A stretch of 64,000 bases of DNA from Akkermansia muciniphila (GTDB taxonomy: Bacteria > Verrucomicrobiota > Verrucomicrobiia > Limisphaerales > UBA9464). The translations under genes and the position numbers were made by a program. The stretch spans positions 25,416 through 89,415 of the forward strand of contig CAMDGV010000010.1 of NCBI GenBank assembly GCA_945898055.1, in the 5' to 3' direction. Below the pieces are notes generated by a model. The model was not told the origin of the DNA. It saw only the letters and a list, made by a program, of their open reading frames with translations, and did no database searches. This document shows, one piece after another, positions 45,394 to 54,007 of this stretch (the stretch's first letter is position 1; every line of letters starts with the position of its first letter).

Positions 45394-46641
45394 ATGCCAA
45401 TTTTTCAGTACCGGGCACTGCAACCCGACGGAGCCATTACCGAGGGAACCCTCAATGCAGGGGGACGTCCGGAGGCTTTGCGCCAAATTGAGACTCTTGG
45501 ACTCCGCCCCTTGAAGTTATCCGAGGGCCGTTCAAAAACTGGAAAGATAACTGTCCCCGGAACGGGTCAAGGAACGACCCCACTCCCCGAGCCCATTTCC
45601 GGACGGGTTTCTTCCAAAGAATTAGAAACCTTCACCCGCCTCCTTTCCAGCCTATTGGCTGCCGGGGTCCCCTTGAGTCGAGCTTTGGTTATCCTAGCCA
45701 AAGAAGCGTCCTCCCCGGCTGCAGCTGCTAAATGGCGAGAAGTCCACGATCTAGTGGTCGACGGTGTTTCCTTGGCCGATGCGATGGCGAAGTCACCTGA
45801 TACTTTTCCCAAGGTCTACACCGCCATGGTGCAAGCAGGCGAAGCCGGTGGTTTTCTCGATGTTGTCCTCGCGCAGATTGCTGACTTCCAGTCTCGGGAA
45901 AAGGATCTGAAATCGCGTGTTGCCACCGCCATGATTTATCCCGCTGTGCTCTTTGTCCTCGCACTGGTAGTGCTGACTGTCCTGTTGGTGTTCTTCATTC
46001 CCAAGTTCCAAACCGTCTTCGCTAGCGTCAAAGGTTCCCTGCCCTTAATCACTGAAATCATTATTGCAACCAGCCGGATCCTGCGGGAATACGGCCTCGT
46101 GGTGGCAGCCGCTCTGGCGGGCGGTTTTTTCCTGCTCCGCACCTGGTTCTCCTCAGAAAAAGGTAGGCGCGTCTGGGAGGGGCTCGTTTTAGAATCACCG
46201 ATCGTGGGTGGATTACTTTCTCAATTCGCAATGGCCCGATTTTGCCGCATGCTCGGCACGCTCATGGGTGCTGGAGTCCCTCTTATTCAAGGACTCAATG
46301 TCGCCCGCAAATCGATTGGAAACCAAATCCTCGTCGATGCGGTCGCAAAATCAATCGAGCAAGTCCAACAAGGTGGGCGTCTCGGTCAGAGCTTGGCAGA
46401 ATGCCGCACTTTGTTTCCGGGCTCGGTCATGGAAATGATTTCTGTTGCCGAGGAAAGTGGCCACTTAGATCGTGAATTGGTCCGAATCGCCAATGTGACC
46501 GAGGGAGAACTGGATCGTCAGTTGAAAACAGCGGTTGCTCTCGCTGAACCCCTGATGCTTTTCCTCATCGCTGGTTTCATCGGAATCATTTTTATCGGCA
46601 TGCTCCTGCCGGTGTTTTCCTTGCAAGACAACATTAAATAA
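45394..46641 (+). CDS. gspF: T2SS inner-membrane platform protein GspF
   Basis: A 415-residue polytopic protein of the GspF/PilC family. It starts MPIFQYRALQPDGAITEGTL, as usual, and has two homologous T2SSF domains, about 85-205 and 285-405 (FTRLLSSLLAAGVPLSRAL; FCRMLGTLMGAGVPLIQGLN). Membrane helices lie near 180-205, 225-250 and 385-410. It anchors the ATPase and pseudopilus at the inner membrane. Five bases separate it from gspE. Confidence 0.93.
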   Translation: MPIFQYRALQPDGAITEGTLNAGGRPEALRQIETLGLRPLKLSEGRSKTGKITVPGTGQGTTPLPEPISGRVSSKELETFTRLLSSLLAAGVPLSRALVILAKEASSPAAAAKWREVHDLVVDGVSLADAMAKSPDTFPKVYTAMVQAGEAGGFLDVVLAQIADFQSREKDLKSRVATAMIYPAVLFVLALVVLTVLLVFFIPKFQTVFASVKGSLPLITEIIIATSRILREYGLVVAAALAGGFFLLRTWFSSEKGRRVWEGLVLESPIVGGLLSQFAMARFCRMLGTLMGAGVPLIQGLNVARKSIGNQILVDAVAKSIEQVQQGGRLGQSLAECRTLFPGSVMEMISVAEESGHLDRELVRIANVTEGELDRQLKTAVALAEPLMLFLIAGFIGIIFIGMLLPVFSLQDNIK

Positions 46642-46661
46642 ACTCCTTTTTTCGCTCTTTC

Positions 46662-47108
46662 ATGAAGATTAAAACTTCCCCTACCAAACCACACTCGCTC
46701 GTTACCCCACGCCAAGAACGAGGCTTCACCCTCGTCGAAATGCTACTGGTGATCACGATCATCGGCATTCTTGCTGCTTTAGTAATCCCAAAGATGATGG
46801 GCCGGAGCGAACAGGCTCGGCAGGCCGCTGTTCGGGCTGATATCTCAGCGATCAAAACCTCGCTGGATTCCTTCGAGGTCGATAGCGGCTTCTATCCCAA
46901 TAACCTCACCGACCTAACCCAACAACCCCGTGATTCCAAGAACTGGCGTGGCCCTTACCTCGACAAAATCCCGCAAGATCCTTGGGGGTCTCCTTACGTC
47001 TACGCTTATCCCGGTAAACAAAACGCCAACTCTTTCGACATCTCCTCACCGGGTCTAGATGGGAAATCAGGAACGGACGATGACATTGGCAACTGGACAA
47101 CAAAGTAA
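46662..47108 (+). CDS. gspG: Major pseudopilin GspG
   Basis: A 148-residue prepilin. The prepilin peptidase site is ERG|FTLVEMLLVITIIGILA with Glu at +5, followed by a hydrophobic helix and the GspG C-terminal block (WRGPYLDKIPQDPWGSPYVY, then DDIGNW). The calcium-site Asp residues of GspG are visible in the last 20 residues (GLDGKSGTDDD). The predicted leader is long, about 23 residues. It overlaps the next pseudopilin gene. Confidence 0.95.
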   Translation: MKIKTSPTKPHSLVTPRQERGFTLVEMLLVITIIGILAALVIPKMMGRSEQARQAAVRADISAIKTSLDSFEVDSGFYPNNLTDLTQQPRDSKNWRGPYLDKIPQDPWGSPYVYAYPGKQNANSFDISSPGLDGKSGTDDDIGNWTTK

Positions 47109-47598
47109 CCGACGACGCGCCGGCTTCACTCTCATCGAGCTCATTCTTGTCCTCGCTCTTCTGGTGATCGCCGTTTCCATTGTCTCTCCACGCGTTTCCG
47201 GTTTTATCCGCGGCCGCGCGTTGCATTCGGAAGCACACCGTCTCTTGGCCGTGATCCGGGCCGGTCAATCGCGCGCTATCTCCGAGGGCCTCCCCGCCGC
47301 CGTCTGGATTCAGGCGGAAAAGGGTCGTTATGGATTAGCTTCAGAAACACCCAATCCGCGCTCCGATTTGCATGATCTTGAATTCTCTACCGACTCCGAA
47401 ATTGAACTCTCCGTAACCGGCAACCTACCCGCCACGGTCACGTTCCGCGATAGCCCTGCTATTCGTTGGTTGCCCGACGGCTTTGCCGATGAAGGCAGTG
47501 CAAATCAGCTCGAATTAAGAGATTCCACAGGGGCCTCCTTATGGTTGGTAGGATCTCTCGACCGAAGAACCTATGCGATTCGTAATCAAACCAACTAG
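47080..47598 (+). CDS. gspH: Minor pseudopilin GspH-like
   Basis: From ATG 47080, preceded by AGGA seven bases upstream, 172 residues; ATG 47059 is an alternative. The cleavage site is RRAG|FTLIELILVLALLVIAV with Glu +5. After the helix comes a GspH-like beta domain (LLAVIRAGQSRAISEGLPAAVWIQ). It overlaps gspG by 29 bases and gspI by 26. Placement between gspG and gspI supports H. Confidence 0.85.
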   Translation: MTLATGQQSNRRRAGFTLIELILVLALLVIAVSIVSPRVSGFIRGRALHSEAHRLLAVIRAGQSRAISEGLPAAVWIQAEKGRYGLASETPNPRSDLHDLEFSTDSEIELSVTGNLPATVTFRDSPAIRWLPDGFADEGSANQLELRDSTGASLWLVGSLDRRTYAIRNQTN

Positions 47599-48025
47599 AC
47601 GAAGCCAAGCGGGCTTCACTCTGGCTGAATTGCTCGCCTCTTTGCTCTTCCTCGCTTTAGTCATCCCTGCCGCTGTTCAAGCCCTTCGCGTCTCAAGCCT
47701 CGCCGGCTCTGTCTCCGCTCGCAAAGGTGCCGCGGCACGCATCGCTGACCGAGTCTTAAATGAGTCCCTCATCTTAACCAACTGGACGGGCACTCGGAGT
47801 GGTACGATCACCGAAGGAACCACCGAGTTTCACTGGACGCTTCAGCAGGCTAACTGGACGGGTCAAAACATTCAGGCGATCCAAGAACTGACGGCAGAAG
47901 TCGTTTTTTCAGCCCAAGGTCGGGACTTTTCAGTAAAGTTGGCGACCCTAGTTGATACTGCCGTCCTGAATCCGACGTCGACTCCTTCGACCACCCCTGC
48001 CACCCCTAGCACAGCGAGTCAATGA
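47573..48025 (+). CDS. gspI: Minor pseudopilin GspI-like
   Basis: A 150-residue prepilin with QAG|FTLAELLASLLFLALVIPA (Glu +5) and a short beta-rich domain (NWTGTRSGTITEGTTEFHW). The Thr/Pro/Ser tail is low complexity. It overlaps gspJ by four bases (ATGA). GspI caps the pseudopilus together with J and K. Confidence 0.82.
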   Translation: MRFVIKPTRRSQAGFTLAELLASLLFLALVIPAAVQALRVSSLAGSVSARKGAAARIADRVLNESLILTNWTGTRSGTITEGTTEFHWTLQQANWTGQNIQAIQELTAEVVFSAQGRDFSVKLATLVDTAVLNPTSTPSTTPATPSTASQ

Positions 48026-48717
48026 CGCCCACCGACCCTCGCTATACCAAGTCTTTAGTTCAGGGGTTCACTCTCATTGAACTCCTCCTCGCCATTGCCA
48101 TTTCGTCGGTGGTCCTCGTCTGTATTAATGCTGCGTTTTTTGGGGCACTCCGGCTCCGCAATGCTACGATCGAAGCCGTTGAAGCTGCTGTCCCCATCGA
48201 TCTCGCCATCACTTTTCTCCGGCGCGATCTCCAGTGTGCCGTACCACCCAAACCCGGCGGATTTATGTCCGGTGACTTTAAAGCGGGTTCGGTGATCGGC
48301 AATGGAATTGCCCAACCTGTCCAATTAGAATTCCATACGGCTACCGCAGTCTTCAGCCGTCAGGATCCTTGGGGCGAAATTCAACGGGTTGCCTACGCCC
48401 TCAAACAATCCGGCACCCAACAGGATCTCTACCGAACGGTCACCCGCAACTTACTCACTCTCTCCACCCCTCAGATCGAGGAGCAACAGATGCTGACGGG
48501 TGTCGATCAATTTCAAGTCTCGTGCTTCGATGGCACTCAATGGTTGGATCGTTGGGACACGTCCGATACAGCCTCAATCAATACAAATCTTCCGCTCGCT
48601 GTTCGTCTTGTTATCCGCCGAGCGGGCACTTCCCCGGACGCGACCCCGGTCGAAGTCGTCGTCCCTCTTCGCGCGGTGTCCCGTAACATATCCAACACCA
48701 CCGTCGGCGGCAGCTAA
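48022..48717 (+). CDS. gspJ: Minor pseudopilin GspJ-like
   Basis: A 231-residue prepilin: LVQG|FTLIELLLAIAISSVVLVCINAAF with Glu +5. The soluble domain has the GspJ-like DLAITFLRRDLQCAVPP and a C-terminal VRLVIRRAG block. It starts in the gspI stop (ATGA) and ends one base before the gspK ATG. Confidence 0.85.
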   Translation: MTPTDPRYTKSLVQGFTLIELLLAIAISSVVLVCINAAFFGALRLRNATIEAVEAAVPIDLAITFLRRDLQCAVPPKPGGFMSGDFKAGSVIGNGIAQPVQLEFHTATAVFSRQDPWGEIQRVAYALKQSGTQQDLYRTVTRNLLTLSTPQIEEQQMLTGVDQFQVSCFDGTQWLDRWDTSDTASINTNLPLAVRLVIRRAGTSPDATPVEVVVPLRAVSRNISNTTVGGS

Positions 48718-48718
48718 A

Positions 48719-50092
48719 ATGACGCCCATCCCTCCCATCCACTCGGAAGACTCACCTCGAGATCAACGGCGCAAATCCGCTCAGCGGGGCTCTGTCTTAA
48801 TTTTAGTCCTTTGGATGTCGATCGGATTGGTTTCAATCGCTCTTTACTTTGCAGATGCCATGTCCCTTGAGCTACGAGCTTCGGACAATCGGACCTCGGG
48901 GTTAGCGGCTGAACAGGCAATCGAGGGTGCGGCACGTTATGTTTCTTGGGCCTTAACCACTCTTTCCACCAACGGAGTGATGACCACCAATTCTCTTTTT
49001 CGTTGTGAGAATATCGCCATTGGTTCCGCACGGGCCTGGGTCATCGGACGTCAACCTCTGGTAAATCGATCCAGTCCGCCGAGTCAACCGGTGTTCGGAC
49101 TGGTCGACGAAGCCAGCAAACTGAATCTCAACCGCTCGAATACCAACGTTTTGTTGTGTCTCCCTTCGATGTCGGGTGACTTGGCAGAAGGGATTCTCGA
49201 TTGGCGCAGCACCAATAGCGCGTTGATGCTTAACTACGAGTCGTTGGGATATTCCTCCAAGCATGGCCCCTTTGAAAGTGTCGATGAATTGCGTCTGATC
49301 CGGGGCATGACCTTGGCTGATTTGGATGGCGATGATCTCAATCGCAATGGGGTACAAGATTCCGTGGAGAAGACCTTAGCTGCTGGCAGGACCTACTCCC
49401 CCGGCTTACTGGAATATGTAACGGTCTACAGTCGGGAGCCTAACTTCCACGCGGACGGCACCACCTTAACAAACATCAACTCACGCACTGAATTGCAGGG
49501 CTTATTGGAGGAAGCATTTGGTTCCTCGCGCGCCACTCAACTCCTCAATCAACTTGGTTTCCGAGGCGGCAGCACTCCCAACCTCCGCAGTCCCTTGCAA
49601 TTTTATCTAAACAGTGGCCTCAGCAGTGATGATTTCGAAAAAATCGCCAGTGAATTGGCCGTAACGACCAACAGTTTTAGTTACGGCCGGGTGAATATAA
49701 ATTCAGCCCCAGAACCTGTCTTGACTGCCCTTTTTATGGGAGCTGGGGTCAATGAACAAACGGCCCTTTCCGCGTCGGAAACACTCATCGAATATCGGCA
49801 ACGCAATCTGACTGCGATCGGATCAATTGCTTGGTTTGTGACCGCTCTCGGATTGAGCCATCCGGTCGTTACAGCTCTTGCCTCACGCGACTGGCTCACC
49901 ACTCGCAGTTTTCAATATTCGGCGGATATCGCAACGGTCGGACCTTTTGGTCGGGGATATCGTCGTGTTCGCTTCGTTTTCGACCTTTCTGATGGCACCC
50001 CAAAAATTATCCATCGCCAAGATCTTAGCCGCTTGGGTTGGGCGTTGGGCGATACGGTGCGCGAATCTCTTCTAGTCGGAACTTCTCCATGA
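48719..50092 (+). CDS. gspK: Minor pseudopilin GspK
   Basis: ATG 48719 gives 457 residues; the open frame extends further up inside gspJ but that part is a shadow. The leader ends QRG|SVLILVLWMSIGLVSIALYF and lacks Glu at +5, which is typical of GspK at the pseudopilus tip. The large soluble domain has FGLVDEASKLNLNRSN and VNINSAPEPVLTALF, the GspK helix-hairpin-helix-like SAM domain blocks. It overlaps gspL by four bases (ATGA). Confidence 0.92.
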   Translation: MTPIPPIHSEDSPRDQRRKSAQRGSVLILVLWMSIGLVSIALYFADAMSLELRASDNRTSGLAAEQAIEGAARYVSWALTTLSTNGVMTTNSLFRCENIAIGSARAWVIGRQPLVNRSSPPSQPVFGLVDEASKLNLNRSNTNVLLCLPSMSGDLAEGILDWRSTNSALMLNYESLGYSSKHGPFESVDELRLIRGMTLADLDGDDLNRNGVQDSVEKTLAAGRTYSPGLLEYVTVYSREPNFHADGTTLTNINSRTELQGLLEEAFGSSRATQLLNQLGFRGGSTPNLRSPLQFYLNSGLSSDDFEKIASELAVTTNSFSYGRVNINSAPEPVLTALFMGAGVNEQTALSASETLIEYRQRNLTAIGSIAWFVTALGLSHPVVTALASRDWLTTRSFQYSADIATVGPFGRGYRRVRFVFDLSDGTPKIIHRQDLSRLGWALGDTVRESLLVGTSP

Positions 50093-51537
50093 ACAAAGTC
50101 GTCTCAATTCATTTCGGGCGGCGCAAGCGCCCTTCTTCCATTATTGGCATTTGCCTTGATTCCGACAAGTTGCGCCTCTCTTTGGCCCAGCGCGTCGGGG
50201 GGCAGGTTCAAGTGATCCGATCCCTTTCTGTTCCGCTCACCTCAGCCCTTCATCCGGCTTCGCCCGTTGACTTGGGTACCGAACTCCGGGCAGTTCTCGA
50301 TTCAGCGGGCATCCGCGAACGTCATTGCGTGGTGGCAATCCCAGATCGCTGGGTGTTAACGGGTCGCACTGAAATGCCTAACCTTCCCGAGGCCGATGCC
50401 ACTGGGCTCCTTCAATTGGAGGCAGAACGTTGCTTTTCTTCCGACACCTCGAGCCTTCGTATTTCAGACTCTCGTTGCGCTCTGCCCAACGGTGGAAATC
50501 ACGTCACCTTAGGGGCGGTCTCCACCGCTCATGCTGCTTGGTTAGAACAGGCTCTCGCGGTTGCCCGCCTCAAACCTGTCGCTATTACCGTTGGTCTCAC
50601 TCAAATCCAACCTCCTAGCGACCCCTCCAATGAAGGCCTCGCCTTGTTGATTGAGGGAGATCATCTCACTCTTCAAATCAATGCGGGTGGGGGCGTGGCT
50701 GCCTTGCGGACAATCGAAGGCTCACTGACCGAGGATGGCTCACGACAACTCCCTACCCCTGAGGTCGTTGCTCGCGAAATCCGGGTCACGCTTGGACAAC
50801 TCCCCGCAGGTTTACTCCCCTCAATCAAGCGGGTCCGCATTATCGGATCGGCCGATGTTGCAGGACCTTTAGCGATCCAGCTCGCCGACCGAATCCTCGC
50901 TCTCGGCTTGGTTTCAGAAGTACTGGTCTCTTCCGACACGGACACGGGGACCTCTGGATCCCTCTCAGGAAAAACTCTGACGGCTCCAACGGCTCTGGCC
51001 TTGCGCTTTCTCAGCGGGCTTTCTTCCACCTTCGAATTCTTACCGCCGAAACCAACTTGGATCAGTCAACTGGTCGCCAAGTATTCAGCTGGACGGCTTC
51101 AGGCAGCCGGAGCTCTCGCTGCAGCCTTGGTAGCTCTTCTCAGCGGGGCACTCCTCTATCAACAAATCCAACTCGCTCTTCTAAATTCACGCTGGTCCCG
51201 CATTGCCGCTAAGGTCGCGGAATTGGAAACGATGCAACAACAGATACGCCAGTACCGCCCTTGGTTCGATGATAATATATCTAACTTAGGGGTCATCCGT
51301 GAACTCAGTGTCGTTTTTCCGCAGGATGGTTCGGTTACCGCCACGAGTATCGATATTCGCGATAGCTCTCAGGTAACGTGTTCCGGAGTGGCACGAGATA
51401 GCGCCACATTCCTGCGCATGATCGAGACACTCAACGGGGTCCCAGGAATTCTAGCCCTGCACCGTGATCAGATCCGGGGAACTTCCCCCATTCAATTCAC
51501 TTTCAGATTCCAATGGAAACCGTCAGGAGCCCAATGA
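50089..51537 (+). CDS. gspL: GspL/PilM-N-like inner-membrane assembly protein
   Basis: ATG 50089, within the gspK stop, gives 482 residues. An actin-like ATPase-fold cytoplasmic part (ICLDSDKLRLSLAQR, residues about 25-330) is followed by one membrane helix near 350-375 (GALAAALVALLSGALLYQQI) and a periplasmic ferredoxin-like domain (VFPQDGSVTATSIDIRDSS). GspL recruits GspE to the membrane. Similarity to PilM-PilN fusions is equally visible, so it is named from context. Confidence 0.78.
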   Translation: MNKVVSIHFGRRKRPSSIIGICLDSDKLRLSLAQRVGGQVQVIRSLSVPLTSALHPASPVDLGTELRAVLDSAGIRERHCVVAIPDRWVLTGRTEMPNLPEADATGLLQLEAERCFSSDTSSLRISDSRCALPNGGNHVTLGAVSTAHAAWLEQALAVARLKPVAITVGLTQIQPPSDPSNEGLALLIEGDHLTLQINAGGGVAALRTIEGSLTEDGSRQLPTPEVVAREIRVTLGQLPAGLLPSIKRVRIIGSADVAGPLAIQLADRILALGLVSEVLVSSDTDTGTSGSLSGKTLTAPTALALRFLSGLSSTFEFLPPKPTWISQLVAKYSAGRLQAAGALAAALVALLSGALLYQQIQLALLNSRWSRIAAKVAELETMQQQIRQYRPWFDDNISNLGVIRELSVVFPQDGSVTATSIDIRDSSQVTCSGVARDSATFLRMIETLNGVPGILALHRDQIRGTSPIQFTFRFQWKPSGAQ

Positions 51538-52070
51538 TGAACCGTAATCGACAACAAATCCTGATGATCCTAGCGATCGCTGCTGCCGGACTTTATGCAA
51601 CCGACCTTTTAATCATCGGCCCTGTCGGCCAGTGGTGGTCGACTCGTTCTCAACGGATTGTGACCCTTCGCAAACAAGTTCAAGAAGGCGAAGCCTTGGT
51701 TAAACGTGAAACCGGTATCCGGACTCGTTGGGACTTCATGCGCACCAATTCTTTGCCTTCGAATACGTCGCTCGCTGAACAAAAGATTCTTAGTTCTTTT
51801 AATGCTTGGTCGCGCGCGAGCCGTGCCGACGTGACCGATACTCTTCCGCAGTGGAAGTCCGATTCAGACGCCTACTCCACCTTGAATACGAAGATCGAAG
51901 CGGTCGGCACTCTCGCTTCTTTAGGCGACTTCCTTTACCTCATCGAAAGCAGCCCACTGGGCCTTCGACTGAACTCCCTTCAACTGGTTAACCGCGACAA
52001 AACGGGGCAACGCTTGTCTCTCGGATTACAGGTTAGCGGCCTCACTCTCACTCCAGCCACTAAACCATGA
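51534..52070 (+). CDS. gspM: GspM/PilO-like inner-membrane assembly protein
   Basis: ATG 51534, five bases after AGGAG and overlapping the gspL stop, gives 178 residues. One N-terminal helix (ILMILAIAAAGLYATDLLII) is followed by a coiled-coil (RIVTLRKQVQEGEALVKRE) and a small ferredoxin-like domain (FLYLIESSPLGLRLNSLQLV). This is the bitopic GspM/PilO arrangement that partners GspL. Sequence identity to named families is weak, so the call relies on topology and order. Confidence 0.72.
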   Translation: MMNRNRQQILMILAIAAAGLYATDLLIIGPVGQWWSTRSQRIVTLRKQVQEGEALVKRETGIRTRWDFMRTNSLPSNTSLAEQKILSSFNAWSRASRADVTDTLPQWKSDSDAYSTLNTKIEAVGTLASLGDFLYLIESSPLGLRLNSLQLVNRDKTGQRLSLGLQVSGLTLTPATKP

Positions 52071-52633
52071 CTTGGCTTCCTTTTAAATCTCTCGCTGTTA
52101 GCGTTTTTCTTGGCTTACTGACCGCCCCCATCGGTCGCGCTGCAGAGACCAATAACACCGCTCGCCCAACGCCTTCTTCCTTCGCTAGTTTTATTGCTGG
52201 ACGTAATATTTTTAACCCAGATCGTCGTGCTCGTATCCTTGGTGAAGTACAACGCCCCGTGGAACGTCCGCGCAACACCGTGCAACCCACGCTGACCCTC
52301 GTCGGTACCATCGACTATCCCAAGGGGCGCTTTGCTTTCTTCGACGGCCCCACTGACACCTACCGCAAAACACTGAAAACCAATGCGCTAATCGCCGGAT
52401 ATACTCTTTTGGCGATCGAACAAAATCGGGTTCGTCTTCAGTCGACAAATGGACCGATTATCTCTCTCGAAATAGGAAAATCGTTGCGACTAGAAAACGA
52501 GGAGCCCATCGAAGGTTCTGTTTTGTCGGCAACGGTTACTTCGGAAAAAATAGACACCACCTCAGCTACCCGAGGCGACGCCTCAGATATTCTCAAAAAG
52601 CTCATGCAGAAACGCGAACAGGAGTCGAAATGA
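52067..52633 (+). CDS. GspC/PilP-like periplasmic protein
   Basis: A 188-residue exported protein, signal peptide ending near GRAAETN. The segment FIAGRNIFNPDRRAR near residue 45 followed by a beta-rich domain (TLTLVGTIDYPKGRFAFFDG, LLAIEQNRVRLQS) resembles the homology region of GspC and the PilP domain that contact the secretin N0 domain. It has no clear membrane anchor apart from the signal. Position between gspM and the secretin genes fits a connector role. It overlaps both neighbours by four bases. Confidence 0.65.
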   Translation: MTWLPFKSLAVSVFLGLLTAPIGRAAETNNTARPTPSSFASFIAGRNIFNPDRRARILGEVQRPVERPRNTVQPTLTLVGTIDYPKGRFAFFDGPTDTYRKTLKTNALIAGYTLLAIEQNRVRLQSTNGPIISLEIGKSLRLENEEPIEGSVLSATVTSEKIDTTSATRGDASDILKKLMQKREQESK

Positions 52634-53982
52634 ACCCAGTATTAACCCGGATCTTTACCACCGCCTGTGCCGTAGGCCTGATCGCCTCGGCCTCAGCCCA
52701 AAACGACAAAAAAAACGAGACCGAACCGCCTCTCACGACTGAGTCTAAAACGGCCACCACCACCGCGTCGTCCAACCTCTCTTCGATACCCACCCCTACG
52801 CCACCTGTCGACGAGGTTGAAGCCACCCAAACTCAGCAACCTCTCTCCGGCAATCCAGACGAAATCCGACTCAATTTTAAAAATGCACCTCTGGGCCAAG
52901 TTCTCGCTCATCTGAGCGAGGCAGCCGGTTTTATCATCGTGCTAGAAACGGAAGTAAAGGGCTTGGTTAGTGTCTTGAGTGCTCAACCGATCAATCGGAA
53001 TGAGGCGGTTGACCTGATTAACTCGGTTCTTAATAAAAACGGGTATGCAGCCATCCGCGACGGTCGCACTCTCACTATTGTCGAACGTACGACCGCCAAG
53101 AGCCGAAATATTCCGGTTAAGATCAGCAATGATCCGGCTCAGATTCCCTCCAACGAACAATTGGTAACTCAGATCATTCCCATCCGCTATGTCGAGGCGG
53201 AGCAACTCGCTAAGGACCTTTCGATTTTTGTGTCTGCTCAAGCCACTTTCGTGGCGAATGCCGCAGGCAATTCCATCGTGATGACCGATACCCAATCGAA
53301 TATCAGGCATCTCGTTGAAATCATCCGCGCCATCGACACCAGCGCCCAATCCGAGACTGAGATTCGGGTTTTTCGCTTGAAACACGCTAATCCTTCCGAT
53401 GTCGCTACCTTGCTGAGTAGTCTCTTTTCTAGTTCCACTTCAGGTGGAAATAACGCAGCGCAATCTCCGGTCCGCTTTGGGGGTGGAGGTAACACCGGTG
53501 GCGGGGGTGGTTTTGCAGCAATGGCCGCAGCCTTCGGTGGCGGTCGTGGCGGTGGCGGTGGCGGTCGTGGCGGCGGGAGCGGTGCCAGTGACAACGATCG
53601 AATCCGTAAGGCCTCTCAAGTCATCTCCGTGGCCGATTCTCGCACATCCTCGGTCATCGTCACTGCCTCCAAAGATCTCATGAACCAGATCGCTGGGATG
53701 GTACAAGAACTGGATGTCACTTCGGCACGCGATCAGAAAGTCTACGTGTACCACATGGAAAACGGAGATCCCCAGCAGGCAGCTCAAGTGTTACAAAATA
53801 TGTTCCAAGGCAACAATAGCCGAGGCAGTACCAGCAGTTCTTCATCACAACAAAACAGTGCCCTGATGCAACGCCAACAGAACAATTCCAGCAGCAGTAG
53901 CGGCACGGTCAACGGTGGATCGACCTCGACCTTCGGCGGTTCCAGTTCGCGAGGCGGCAGTGGCGGCGGCAACCTTTTCTGA
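52630..53982 (+). CDS. gspD: Secretin N-terminal half (N0-N3 domains), split GspD
   Basis: A 450-residue exported protein (signal cleaved near ASAQN). It contains an N0-like domain (IRLNFKNAPLGQVLAHLSEA, about 80-155), then secretin N domains with the typical two-half pattern (IIPIRYVEAEQLAKDL...NSIVMTDTQSNIRHLVEIIR; FRLKHANPSDVATLLSSLF...SSVIVTASKDLMNQIAGMVQ). A final first half (YVYHMENGDPQQAAQVLQNM) runs into a Ser/Gly/Gln-rich tail and stops. The pore-forming secretin domain is absent. The missing second half of the last N domain opens the mature part of the next gene. Gly-rich loops (about 280-320) are long. Confidence 0.85.
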   Translation: MNPVLTRIFTTACAVGLIASASAQNDKKNETEPPLTTESKTATTTASSNLSSIPTPTPPVDEVEATQTQQPLSGNPDEIRLNFKNAPLGQVLAHLSEAAGFIIVLETEVKGLVSVLSAQPINRNEAVDLINSVLNKNGYAAIRDGRTLTIVERTTAKSRNIPVKISNDPAQIPSNEQLVTQIIPIRYVEAEQLAKDLSIFVSAQATFVANAAGNSIVMTDTQSNIRHLVEIIRAIDTSAQSETEIRVFRLKHANPSDVATLLSSLFSSSTSGGNNAAQSPVRFGGGGNTGGGGGFAAMAAAFGGGRGGGGGGRGGGSGASDNDRIRKASQVISVADSRTSSVIVTASKDLMNQIAGMVQELDVTSARDQKVYVYHMENGDPQQAAQVLQNMFQGNNSRGSTSSSSSQQNSALMQRQQNNSSSSSGTVNGGSTSTFGGSSSRGGSGGGNLF

Positions 53983-54007
53983 TCCAATAGCTTCACTCTC
54001 GATCTTT

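Noticed and set aside
53440..53600. Gly-rich low-complexity DNA in the secretin gene considered as a PE-PGRS-like or phase-variable element
   Set aside because: The repeats are imperfect, keep the frame and sit in a loop position common in secretin N domains.
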